NCBI GenBank assembly: GCA_024229515.1
Contig: JAAESI010000246.1
Coordinates: forward strand, 30,797-94,796
Direction: 5' to 3'
Length of the DNA stretch: 64,000 nucleotides
Source: Pseudomonadota bacterium
Lineage (GTDB): Bacteria; Myxococcota_A; UBA796; UBA9615
Shown: piece after piece, positions 25,901-33,077 of the stretch
Layout: each line of letters starts with the position of its first letter
How positions within the stretch are numbered: the first letter of the stretch is position 1
Program-made: the position numbers and the translations under genes
The notes under the pieces: generated by a model
Seen by the model: the letters and a program-made list of their open reading frames with translations, nothing else
Databases searched by the model: none
What the model was told of the DNA's origin: nothing

Positions 25901-27490
25901 GTACCCCAGCGGCACCCGCCGCGCCGCGAGGATCTCCTGGGTCATCGTGACGAACTCGCGGTAGGGCGGGAACTCCCCATCGAATGGGTACTCGGTGCCC
26001 TCGTCGCCCTCGGTCACGACGTAGACGAACTCGTCCATGTTCCCCAGGTCGACGAAGTCCGCGTAGCCGTCGGCGAGTTGCGGGAAGTCCGCGTCGGCGA
26101 TGCGATCGAGCTCCAGCGGGGCCGAGGGCGCGGCCAGGTGCAGGGTCAGCGCGTAGACCGCAAGATCGACCACCGCGAGCGCGAACAGCCCGGATGTCCG
26201 ACGCCCGGCGGGGAGCCGCCACGCCGCCACCAGGGCGCCCGCAGCCGTCACCCAGCCGACCGCGTACAGCCCCCGCGTCCACCCATCCGTGATCTGGTCC
26301 GACGGCAGCACCAGCAGCACCCCGGCCGCGACCACGAGCCCCACCACCACCCGCATCCCAACGGGGTCAGACCCTGACACATTCCCTTTTAGGACCTGAT
26401 CGAAGGCGACCGCCGCCGTAGCCGCCGCCAGCGGAACGACCGCCACCAGGTAGACCTCGTTGACGGGGTGGGTGATGAACAGCAGCGGCGTGGCCAGGTA
26501 CTGAAGCACCGGGATCGACGACAGGAACACCGCGACCGCGACGATGCCCCAGACCGCCACGAGCCGCCCCACGGGCGTGGACCACGCCAACTTTCCCCGC
26601 CCGATGCCGAAGATCAGCGCCGTCCCGAGCACGACCCCGAGGCTGTAGTCGGGCCGCATCACGCGCGGCGACGGGACGAGCAGGCCGGGGAGGTTGTCCC
26701 AATGGATGCCGTTGAACGCCGGCCCCCCCATCATCGCCAGCAGCGAGCTCAACTGGCCCTGCGTCGACGCTTCCCCCCAGTCCATCAAGAGCGGCACCAC
26801 GGCCGGACTGCCCCCCGCGAGTCCCAGCCCGATCGCCGCCAGGGTCGGCTTCAGCGGGAGCCGTCCGAGGATCGCCCAAAGCACCAACACGGCCCCCGCG
26901 CAGGCCGCCATCCGCATGTGGCTCCCCAGCATCACCAGCGCGATCGCTGCCCCCGCCGCTCCCGCCCACCGCCACTGCACCCGGCCCTCACTCGACCGCA
27001 CCTTCTCGAGGCAGGCGAACGCCACCGGCAGCCAGAGCACCAGCGGCCACTGCGGCGAGCGGCCGTCCACGAACCCCATGGCGCCGACCGGGCCGATCCC
27101 GACCGCGGCGCCGGCGAGGCAGGCGCTGATCTCCGACGCCCCCACCAGCCGCGCCAGCCATCGCACCGCGAGCACGGCACCAAGGGCGTGGAGGAGACAG
27201 ACCAACGGGTACGCGACGGCCACGGGGAGGAACAACACCGACCACGTGGCCGGGTACAGCGGGCCCAGGTAGACCGCGTCGGACACGAGGTTGGTGCCGC
27301 CGACGGTGCCGGGAACGAACCACGGCGAGCGACCCTCCAGCCACGCCGTTCGCAGCCACTCCCAGGGCAGGATCCCGTGGAACACGAGGTCGTCGGCAGC
27401 GTCCACGCCCTGCCCGAACAGGAACGGTGCGCCCACCGCGAAGGTGCCCAGGAGCGCGACGGCGAGAGGCCAGCGGGGACGGTCGCTCAT
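22949..27490 (-). CDS. Tandem fusion of two paralogous YfhO-like membrane proteins
   Basis: 1513 residues from ATG 27490. The protein is two homologous copies in one chain. Copy 1 (about 1-745) starts with GAPFLFGQGVDAADDLVFHG and RSPWFVPGTVGGTNL; copy 2 (about 760-1513) repeats this as GGPLLFGTGVDLPDDALFHA and RSPWFLPWKLGGVSL. Both have LGSHxR, ITHPV/VTHPV, a soluble part with VNQVHxxF, and end in the same PPGL...AAAWLL helix. Each copy is about the size of a normal single-chain YfhO-like protein with some 13 helices. The linker (ETKDAVAPARPTEA) replaces a stop. The two active sites could act in sequence; this is inference. Confidence 0.85.
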   Translation of the reverse strand: MSDRPRWPLAVALLGTFAVGAPFLFGQGVDAADDLVFHGILPWEWLRTAWLEGRSPWFVPGTVGGTNLVSDAVYLGPLYPATWSVLFLPVAVAYPLVCLLHALGAVLAVRWLARLVGASEISACLAGAAVGIGPVGAMGFVDGRSPQWPLVLWLPVAFACLEKVRSSEGRVQWRWAGAAGAAIALVMLGSHMRMAACAGAVLVLWAILGRLPLKPTLAAIGLGLAGGSPAVVPLLMDWGEASTQGQLSSLLAMMGGPAFNGIHWDNLPGLLVPSPRVMRPDYSLGVVLGTALIFGIGRGKLAWSTPVGRLVAVWGIVAVAVFLSSIPVLQYLATPLLFITHPVNEVYLVAVVPLAAATAAVAFDQVLKGNVSGSDPVGMRVVVGLVVAAGVLLVLPSDQITDGWTRGLYAVGWVTAAGALVAAWRLPAGRRTSGLFALAVVDLAVYALTLHLAAPSAPLELDRIADADFPQLADGYADFVDLGNMDEFVYVVTEGDEGTEYPFDGEFPPYREFVTMTQEILAARRVPLGYAAARGSRALAGEHKLTPVRQSIALRPLRSRLPTDAPPTDEDMRRILKTPEAARVLALHGLPWAVGPTAVEPVPGPLAPQCYSPASIEVEPDPHVRMRRLTATPFDAAGPALLESGAPAAGMARASVDCSQPGVITATAVGGRALVVVCERFGQGWRIADGAGRDLPIVPVNQVHQGVFVEEGSHTLTMSFHPPGLATSGAVAAGAWLLLLGLMLPSLETKDAVAPARPTEAPRWLLPAAALAVLVPGGPLLFGTGVDLPDDALFHAVPLYEWLHTALTEGRSPWFLPWKLGGVSLFADGSIHPLYPGTWLVLLLPGHVALIASMLLHGVGCLFAVRWMAQTFGASNATATLAGAGVAIGTVGSLSFVDLMIDSWPVFVWFPVALGALERMHQAPQEDRRTALRWAAVAAAATALLLLGSHLRYGPAAGAALAVWGLLRPGRRGLALAALALGLVGGGAGLVPALLEWRLTATDTARAATLAMPAHDMVSVWNLPGLFAPKPLRLRPDWSVGLVLVLAAVVMATQLKQRRLVAFGALLYAAGIAGGIPILRWLFAPLLLVTHPVDTFWGALAMIPLAVVGALALDRLLDGDFDALKARLRGPVGWAVAALGLAVIVRAIAAGSIFPSEIEEVGAAVAAVQAVVTVGVLVWGVRSPPGARRTALVCAVALVDVAVIAVRFHLAVPSAPMDLAERGNVDGIEGLDEGVLHLGELANLEAFLYDTGAMGPSADLADEGDDFDGLQERTQKHLLGWRWPVHVGARRGTRSASGRAKMPPRRPLALMAPLSEALVSDPVNRHQLEDFAPERIPPLFEGARSLGMQTMRLMRVRTAVGGLRPELRFDAGPPAPRCWPTTSVVVEPEETARIDRLLRTPFDITAPTVVEDPGFASARFVDAEVSCIDGAATVRTEGRALVVVGETWHPGWKVGDGRPTWPVNQVHFAFEAGPDDARALPIRFVPPGLVPAGIASAAAWLLIGLSLFVGRRR
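26363..26390. other. Short GTCAGACCCTGAC-containing segment of low GC in a coding region
   Basis: The segment has a GTCAG-ACC-CTGAC inverted repeat followed by an AT-rich ACATTCCCTTTTAGG, unlike the surrounding 70% GC sequence. It encodes NVSGSDP in copy 1 of the fused YfhO-like protein, where copy 2 has different residues. From memory, GGGTCAG-type motifs occur near REP/RAYT elements; no transposase is nearby. Confidence 0.3.
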
Positions 27491-28212
27491 GCGCCGATCC
27501 CCGAGAAGATCCCGATGCCGATCGCGCCATCGGCGAACGCGTACAGGACTCCGTACGTGACCACGAACACGAACACCGTCGTCATCGCCGCGTAGTTGAG
27601 TCGATCGATCGTCGCGATCCGACGGCCCTCGCCGACTCGGCTCCGCCACAGTCGGAAGCGATAGCCGACCACGTAGATCAGCACCGCGAGGTGGGGGATC
27701 GCGGTCCACGGCCGGCTCGTGACGACGACGAGCACGATCAGGGCCCACGCCAGGTAGACCCAGCGGTGCAGCCGCTTCCAGGTCTTGGGCCGGATGCGCT
27801 TCTTGACCCTGGTCAGCGACGTCAGCGCGAGCACCGTGACGATGAGGGAGCTGATGATCCCGGGGAGGTCCTCGGGGTTCGTGAAGTCGATGTCGTAGAC
27901 CGGCTCCATCCACGCCATCGCCAGCAGGTGGCCGACGATGTGGAACGCCGGCGCATTGCCGATCGCCTCACGGAGCCCGATGACCCGCGCCCGCCGGGTG
28001 CCCCGATGGAACCGCGCCCACGGCGTGCTGAGGAGGATGACGGTGAGGTACCAGAACGCGAAGAAGCCGTACCCGCGGCGGGCCACTGCGACCCCGATCC
28101 CGTCCGGGAGCACGGCCGCGAGCACCGCGATGAGGACCGCGATGCCGAGAGTCCATGCGTAGACGGCCCGCTCGGCGCGGTGCCGGTCGCTCGATCCGCG
28201 AGTCGGTCCCAA
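27487..28212 (-). CDS. Ferric-reductase-like / MsrQ-like membrane haem protein
   Basis: 241 residues, about six membrane segments. Histidines sit in the pattern expected for a haem b membrane domain (AFHIVGHLLAMAW near 95 and LHRWVYLAW near 150), and TWKRLHRW is close to the MsrQ/ferric reductase-like PF01794 consensus. It probably carries electrons across the membrane; the partner is not in the window. The start is a TTG at 28212, supported by a TACAAT box 7 nt upstream. Its stop overlaps the start of the fused YfhO-like gene (ATGA), so it heads that operon. It is divergent from the Rieske gene. Confidence 0.68.
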   Translation of the reverse strand: MGPTRGSSDRHRAERAVYAWTLGIAVLIAVLAAVLPDGIGVAVARRGYGFFAFWYLTVILLSTPWARFHRGTRRARVIGLREAIGNAPAFHIVGHLLAMAWMEPVYDIDFTNPEDLPGIISSLIVTVLALTSLTRVKKRIRPKTWKRLHRWVYLAWALIVLVVVTSRPWTAIPHLAVLIYVVGYRFRLWRSRVGEGRRIATIDRLNYAAMTTVFVFVVTYGVLYAFADGAIGIGIFSGIGA

Positions 28213-28219
28213 TGGCGCG

Positions 28220-28225
28220 ATTGTA
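28220..28225 (-). promoter_or_regulatory. -10-like TACAAT 7 nt before TTG 28212
   Basis: TACAAT is a near-consensus -10 box, followed by 7 nt and then TTG, as expected for a leaderless start. It is the best evidence for the rare TTG start of this gene. Confidence 0.55.
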
Positions 28226-28238
28226 GCCCCCGCGGCGC

Positions 28239-28244
28239 TATCGT
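28239..28244 (+). promoter_or_regulatory. -10-like TATCGT 12 nt before ATG 28257
   Basis: TATCGT ends 12 nt before ATG 28257, leaving a leader of about five bases. It is divergent from the TACAAT box 14 nt away. Confidence 0.45.
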
Positions 28245-28256
28245 TCCGGCCGAGCG

Positions 28257-29339
28257 ATGGCGACCACGACCCCCGTCCGCGCGGTGCCCGCCGAGCGCTA
28301 CACCAGCGACGCCTTCCTGGAGCAGGAGCGGGCCGGGATCTTTGGGCGCTCGTGGCTCGTCGCAGGCCCCGAGCAACGGCTCCGCGAGGCGAACAGCTGG
28401 TTCGTCTTCGAGGCGCTGGGGGAGTCGATCGTCGTCACCCGCACCGCCGACGGCGCCGTCCACGCCTTCCACAACGCCTGCGCCCACCGGGGCAGCCGCA
28501 TCGCCGTCGGGAGCGGCTGCAGCGAGCGGCTCCAGTGCCCCTACCACGGCTGGATCTTCCAGCTCGACGGCACGCTTCAGGGGGCGACGAAGCGTGACGG
28601 ACTGGGGCATCGCCCCGGGAGCCTGAAGCCGGTCCAGGCGGACACCTGGATGGGGCAGGTGTGGGTGAACCTGGACCTCGATGCGCCGCCGCTGGCCGAC
28701 TTCCTCGGCTCCGCCCTCATCGACGACGTGGCGACCTACGCGATCGACGCGATGACGCCGATTCAGACCTTCTCCAGGAAGCTCCCGAGCAACTGGAAGG
28801 TGCTCCTGGAGAACGCGATCGAGACGTACCACGTGGGCGCCGTGCACCCCCGCTCGGTGGGTCGCGCGGCGGTCAAGCAACTGGACCTCGTCTCGTTCGG
28901 AGATCACTCCCGCCAGCGCCAGGACGTGATCGCCGAGGTCCCCGGGCGGGCGCGCCTGGACCGGGCCTGCGCCCGGGGCGGCCCGTACACCGACGTGCAA
29001 CTCCGAGCGCTGCACAAGTACCTGATCTTCCCCAACTTCTTGATGAACCTGCTTCCGTACCACGTCACCTTCATGCAGGTGTTTCCGCTGACCCCCACGA
29101 CCTGCGAGCTCCGCTATACGTTCGCCCGCCGCAAAGGCGCTCGGGGAATCGAGTTGGCTCGCGCCGTAGGCACCTGGCTGGGCTCGCGCTGGATCCTCCG
29201 GGAAGATCTCTCGGTGCTGCGCGCTTTCCAGGACGGGGCCGCCACGGGCCGACTTAGGGGGCATCGTTTGCACGAGGACGAAACCGCGATCGGACACTTC
29301 CACGCGGTCATCGAGCGGTGGTTCGAAGGAGAGCAATGA
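28257..29339 (+). CDS. Rieske non-haem iron oxygenase, alpha-subunit type
   Basis: 360 residues. The Rieske [2Fe-2S] ligands are CAHRGSR (C-x-H near 80) and CPYHGW (C-x-x-H near 98). The catalytic domain begins NWKVLLENAIETYHVGAVHP near 180-200, giving the two Fe(II) histidines. The family hydroxylates or demethylates aromatic rings, sterols or amines with O2 and electrons from a reductase, which is not encoded nearby. Substrate unknown. It overlaps the site-2 protease gene by 4 nt, an unusual partner. Confidence 0.9.
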   Translation: MATTTPVRAVPAERYTSDAFLEQERAGIFGRSWLVAGPEQRLREANSWFVFEALGESIVVTRTADGAVHAFHNACAHRGSRIAVGSGCSERLQCPYHGWIFQLDGTLQGATKRDGLGHRPGSLKPVQADTWMGQVWVNLDLDAPPLADFLGSALIDDVATYAIDAMTPIQTFSRKLPSNWKVLLENAIETYHVGAVHPRSVGRAAVKQLDLVSFGDHSRQRQDVIAEVPGRARLDRACARGGPYTDVQLRALHKYLIFPNFLMNLLPYHVTFMQVFPLTPTTCELRYTFARRKGARGIELARAVGTWLGSRWILREDLSVLRAFQDGAATGRLRGHRLHEDETAIGHFHAVIERWFEGEQ

Positions 29340-30271
29340 CCGATCCCGCCGCCAGCCGTCCCTCGGGAGCCGCCCGCTTGTTCTCCGTCGCCGGCATCGA
29401 CGTGTACGGCCACTGGACCTGGCTCCTGGTCGCCGTGATCGTCGTGCAGATCCGCGCCGATGCCTACTCGTCGATCGTGTGGAACGTCGTCGAGTACCTG
29501 TCGATCTTCGTGATCGTGCTGCTGCACGAGTTCGGCCACGCCTTCGCCACGCGATCGGTAGGCGGAACCGCCAACAAGATCATGCTCTGGCCCCTCGGCG
29601 GGGTCGCCTACGTGCGGCCGCCAGCCCGCCCCGGCGCCCTGCTGTGGAGCATCTTCGCGGGCCCCCTGGTCAACCTCCTCCTCGTCCCCGTGTTGCTGGG
29701 CGCGGCCATCGGGTTCGCCGCCATCGCGCCGGACGCCTCCCCCGATCTGCAGCACGCCGTGGCCGCCATCCTGGTCATCAATGTCCTGCTCCTGGTGTTC
29801 AACCTGCTGCCCATCTACCCGCTGGACGGCGGGCAGATCCTCCACGCGCTGCTGTGGTTCGTCATCGGCCGCGAACGCGGACTCACGGTCGCGGCCGGCC
29901 TCGGGCTCGTCGCGTCGGTCACGGGAGGCCTGGCCGCGGTGATCCTCCTGCAGGACTTCTGGATCGGCGCCATCGCTGCGTACGCCGCGTGGCGCAGCTT
30001 CGTGGGCCTCGCCGTGGCCAAGAACCGGAGCAAGCTCCTCGCCGCCCCCCGCTACCCCGACCGCTCCTGCCCCCACTGCGGCGAGCTCGCCCCGCAAGGC
30101 CTGAAGGTCCTCTGCCCCAGGCGGCACGTCTTCGATCCGGTCGAGTTCGAGGGCCGCTGCCCGCAGTGCGATTCGGTGGTCGACGAGGTGATCTGCATGT
30201 TCTGCACGGAGCGCTCGCCCGTGATCCGCGCCGCGCCGGAGCCACAGCCCGAGTCCAACCCCGAATCGTAA
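29336..30271 (+). CDS. Site-2 protease (M50 family) with C-terminal zinc ribbons
   Basis: 311 residues from ATG 29336. HEFGH (HExxH zinc motif) lies in a membrane helix near 64-68, and YPLDGGQ near 162 supplies the third ligand, as in S2P/FtsRseP-like intramembrane proteases. About six helices follow the family plan. After about residue 235 there are two CxxC pairs (CPHC and CPQC...CMFC) that look like zinc ribbons, an uncommon addition that may bind nucleic acid or protein. The substrate is unknown. It overlaps the Rieske stop by 4 nt and is followed by the radical SAM operon after 31 nt. Confidence 0.83.
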   Translation: MTDPAASRPSGAARLFSVAGIDVYGHWTWLLVAVIVVQIRADAYSSIVWNVVEYLSIFVIVLLHEFGHAFATRSVGGTANKIMLWPLGGVAYVRPPARPGALLWSIFAGPLVNLLLVPVLLGAAIGFAAIAPDASPDLQHAVAAILVINVLLLVFNLLPIYPLDGGQILHALLWFVIGRERGLTVAAGLGLVASVTGGLAAVILLQDFWIGAIAAYAAWRSFVGLAVAKNRSKLLAAPRYPDRSCPHCGELAPQGLKVLCPRRHVFDPVEFEGRCPQCDSVVDEVICMFCTERSPVIRAAPEPQPESNPES

Positions 30272-30288
30272 GCCGAGGATCCCGCGGC

Positions 30289-30294
30289 TACACT
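30289..30294 (+). promoter_or_regulatory. -10-like TACACT 8 nt before ATG 30303
   Basis: TACACT ends 8 nt before ATG 30303, fitting a leaderless or one-base leader transcript for the three-gene radical SAM operon. Confidence 0.45.
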
Positions 30295-30302
30295 CGCCCG
30301 GC

Positions 30303-31802
30303 ATGGCTGAGACCCGTCGCACCATCCTGCTGCTCCAGCCGACCGTCGGCGAGTGGGACGACATGCGCACCGCGCCCGCGCTGCCGCTGGCCCTGCTGCA
30401 CGCCGCGACCCTCGCAGAGCAGCACTTCGACGTGCGCATCTTCGACATCCGCCTGCATCCCCGGGACTGGCAGGCCGCCCTCGCCCGCGAACTGACCGAC
30501 GACGTGTTCCTCGTCGGCGCCTCCGCCTTCACCGGCCCGATGATCAGCTCGTGCCTGGACATGTGCCGCCTCGTGCGCGCCCGCCGTCCCCAGCTGCCCA
30601 TCGTCTGGGGGGGCATCCACGCCAGCCTCCTGCCCCACGAGACCGTCCGCTCCCCGTGGGCCGACTACGTCATCCAGGGCGAAGGCGAACGGCCGCTCCT
30701 GGCCCTCGCCCAGGCGATCGCCAACGACGAACGGCCCGGCGACATCGGCGGCCTCTACTTCGAGGAAGAGGGCGAGGTCATCGGCCGCTCCCAGGACGGC
30801 TTCGCGAGCCTGGACGACCTGCCCGCGCCGCCCTGGCACATCGTTGGCATGCAGGACTACCTGCCGCTCTACAAGGGCCGCAAGTCCGTGTATTTCCAGA
30901 GTTCTCGCGGCTGTCCGCTGCCTTGCACGTACTGCTACAACGTCGTCTTCAACGCCCGCAAGTGGCGCTCCCTGAGCCCCGAGGCGACCCTCGAGCAGAT
31001 CCGCCACCTCGTCGCGGAGCACGGCGTCGAGGACGTCTACTTCGTCGACGACATGTTCTTCACGAACCTCAAGCGCGCCCGCGTCATCGCCGAGGGAATG
31101 AAGGACATCGATGCCTCCTGGCAGGTCCAGGGGGTCGACATCCTCGGCATGAAGCGGATGACCGACGAGGACTACCAGCTGCTCCTGGACAGCGGCTGCG
31201 AGCGGCTCACCTGCGGCATCGAATCGGGCTCCCCGCGGATGCGCACCTACGTGGAGAAAGGCGGCACGGTCGAGGACGTCATCGAGGTCACGAGCCGCCT
31301 CGCGAAGTTCCCGATCACGCTCTACTACAGCTTCCTGTGCGGCCTCCCCACGGAGACGCGCACGGAGCTGCGCGAGACCATCGACCTGATGTTCCACCTG
31401 CTGGAGCTCAACCCGAACCTGCACATCTCGCCGCTGTACAACTTCACGCCGTACCCCGGCACCGCGCTGTTCGACGTCTCGGTCGACCTCGGGCTGGTGC
31501 CGCCGACCACGCTGGAGGGTTGGTCGAACTACCGCCACGAGTCCACGAACCTGCATCCAGAGCGGCGCGCCCTGTACGAGTCGCTCTACTTCACGTCGCA
31601 GTTCCTGGACGACAAGACCCGCGAGTACGACGTCCCCTGGCCGGTCCGCGTCGGCGCCCGCGCCTACCGCCCTGTCGCCCGGTTCCGCACGAAGCACCTG
31701 TTCTTCCGCGGACTCGTGGAGAAGCGGGCGATGAACGTCGCGCTCGCCGCGTGGCAGGGCGTGGGCCGCAACATGCTCGCCCGCAAGCCGCTGTTCACGT
31801 GA
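30303..31802 (+). CDS. B12-binding-domain radical SAM protein
   Basis: 499 residues. Residues 1-170 are a cobalamin-binding-like Rossmann domain (VGASAFTGPMISSC, WGGIHASLLP, YVIQGEGERPL), without the DxHxxG motif. The radical SAM ligands are C204, C208, C211 (CPLPCTYC), followed by VYFVDDMFF and CGIESGSPRM, typical of the B12-dependent class (P-methylases, Elp3-like and lipid/BchE relatives). Likely acts in methylation or C-C bond chemistry; substrate unknown. GTGA couples it to the next gene, so the two radical SAM proteins probably act on one product. Confidence 0.87.
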   Translation: MAETRRTILLLQPTVGEWDDMRTAPALPLALLHAATLAEQHFDVRIFDIRLHPRDWQAALARELTDDVFLVGASAFTGPMISSCLDMCRLVRARRPQLPIVWGGIHASLLPHETVRSPWADYVIQGEGERPLLALAQAIANDERPGDIGGLYFEEEGEVIGRSQDGFASLDDLPAPPWHIVGMQDYLPLYKGRKSVYFQSSRGCPLPCTYCYNVVFNARKWRSLSPEATLEQIRHLVAEHGVEDVYFVDDMFFTNLKRARVIAEGMKDIDASWQVQGVDILGMKRMTDEDYQLLLDSGCERLTCGIESGSPRMRTYVEKGGTVEDVIEVTSRLAKFPITLYYSFLCGLPTETRTELRETIDLMFHLLELNPNLHISPLYNFTPYPGTALFDVSVDLGLVPPTTLEGWSNYRHESTNLHPERRALYESLYFTSQFLDDKTREYDVPWPVRVGARAYRPVARFRTKHLFFRGLVEKRAMNVALAAWQGVGRNMLARKPLFT

Positions 31803-33076
31803 CCGTCCTTCGCACGACGCAGACCCTGTGCCCGACCTGCCAGACGGTCTGTCCGGCGGAGCTGCACGTGCAGACCGGGGACGTCTGGATCCGCGCCGAC
31901 TGCCCCGATCACGGCCCTGCGAACCACCGCTACTGGAAGGATGCCGAGCTCTTCGAGCAGTTGGACGACGTGGTCGGTGACACCGTCTTCTGCACCACGT
32001 TCGAGTGCCTCAAGGGCGAGCCCTGCGACCGCTGCCTCGACAAGACCTACAACGTGATGTTGGAGGTGACCAACGCCTGCAACCTCGACTGCCCGGTCTG
32101 CTGCGCCGACGCCAACAGCTTCCTCGCCCACCCCGATCCGACGATCGAGGAGATCATCGCGCGGCTCCCGGAGCCCCGAAGCAAGCTCAAGCGCCCCAAC
32201 CTCGTGCTCTTCGGCGGCGAGCCGACCGTGCGCAAGGACCTGCCCGAGCTGATCGAGGCGATCGTGGCCAAGGGCTACATCCCGCGGCTGGCCACCAACG
32301 GCGTGCGTATGACCGATGAGGCGTACCTGAAGCGCCTGCGGAAGGCCGGCCTCAAGTGGGTCATCCTGCAGTTCGACGGGTTCGACGACGACGTCTCCGA
32401 GCTCATCCGGGGGGAGCGGCTTCAGGCGGACAAGCGGGTGGCGATCGACCGCATGACGGAGCACGGATTCAAGGTCCAGCTCGGCACCATGATGGTCAAA
32501 GGCGTCAACACGAAGTACGCCCACGACCTCATCCAGTTCGCGTGCAACCACGACAAGATCTTCTGGCTCAGCTTCTACCCCCACAGCGCCCAGAGCCGCG
32601 CGAACCTGCCGACCAAGGAGACGTACACGGCCGACATGCTCGACGAGATCGAGCAGCACACGTCCGGCCGCATCCGGCCGAAAGATTTCGTCGCCACGAT
32701 GCGGCTCCTGAAGCGGCTGGGGCGGGTGCTCAGGTCCCCGAACCTCAAGCAGAAGCACAGCACCCTGCCGATGATCCTGGTCTGGGACGGCACCGACTAC
32801 TTCCCCCTGGTCCGGCTGCTGGATCCCCGCTTCGCGGTCCGCCACCTGGGGCTGCTGCCCCGGCTGCTCGCGGCGCTTCCGAAGGTGCTGCGCTACCAGG
32901 AGCAGTACACCCCCGAGTTCCTCAAGTTCCTCATCGTGGAGAAGTTCCACGCGGACACGTCCATCGATCTGGAGGAGGCGTCGAACTGCCACATGGCGTT
33001 CATGACGAAGGACCACTTCGTCCCCTTCGACCTCTTCAACATCGCCTACAAGCAGGACGGCGCCTGGGGCTCCTGA
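31799..33076 (+). CDS. Radical SAM enzyme of MJ0619/tetraether-synthase-like class
   Basis: 425 residues from GTG 31799. The N-terminus is a rubredoxin-like cysteine unit (C11, C14, C18, C35 ending CPDHG), then C65, C70, C76, C79 (GEPCDRC) and directly the radical SAM motif CNLDCPVC (C94, C98, C101) after the VTNA strand. This order, CP.C...CP.HG, then C...C..C, then TN.CNL.CP.C, is the arrangement I know from archaeal MJ0619-type and Tes enzymes, which carry extra iron-sulfur clusters and act on lipid or cofactor substrates. A role in membrane-spanning lipid formation is possible but unproven. It overlaps the gene before by GTGA and lies 1 nt before the one after. Confidence 0.75.
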   Translation: MTVLRTTQTLCPTCQTVCPAELHVQTGDVWIRADCPDHGPANHRYWKDAELFEQLDDVVGDTVFCTTFECLKGEPCDRCLDKTYNVMLEVTNACNLDCPVCCADANSFLAHPDPTIEEIIARLPEPRSKLKRPNLVLFGGEPTVRKDLPELIEAIVAKGYIPRLATNGVRMTDEAYLKRLRKAGLKWVILQFDGFDDDVSELIRGERLQADKRVAIDRMTEHGFKVQLGTMMVKGVNTKYAHDLIQFACNHDKIFWLSFYPHSAQSRANLPTKETYTADMLDEIEQHTSGRIRPKDFVATMRLLKRLGRVLRSPNLKQKHSTLPMILVWDGTDYFPLVRLLDPRFAVRHLGLLPRLLAALPKVLRYQEQYTPEFLKFLIVEKFHADTSIDLEEASNCHMAFMTKDHFVPFDLFNIAYKQDGAWGS

Positions 33077-33077
33077 C

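Noticed and set aside
21108..26282. Single 1724-residue minus-strand gene
   Set aside because: Its first two thirds read a different frame from the fused YfhO-like gene and look like GC-rich noise; only 21108-22952 is a credible protein.
30353..33076. 907-residue fusion of two radical SAM proteins
   Set aside because: The first 480 residues are the out-of-frame shadow of the gene at 30303; the true start is the GTG at 31799.
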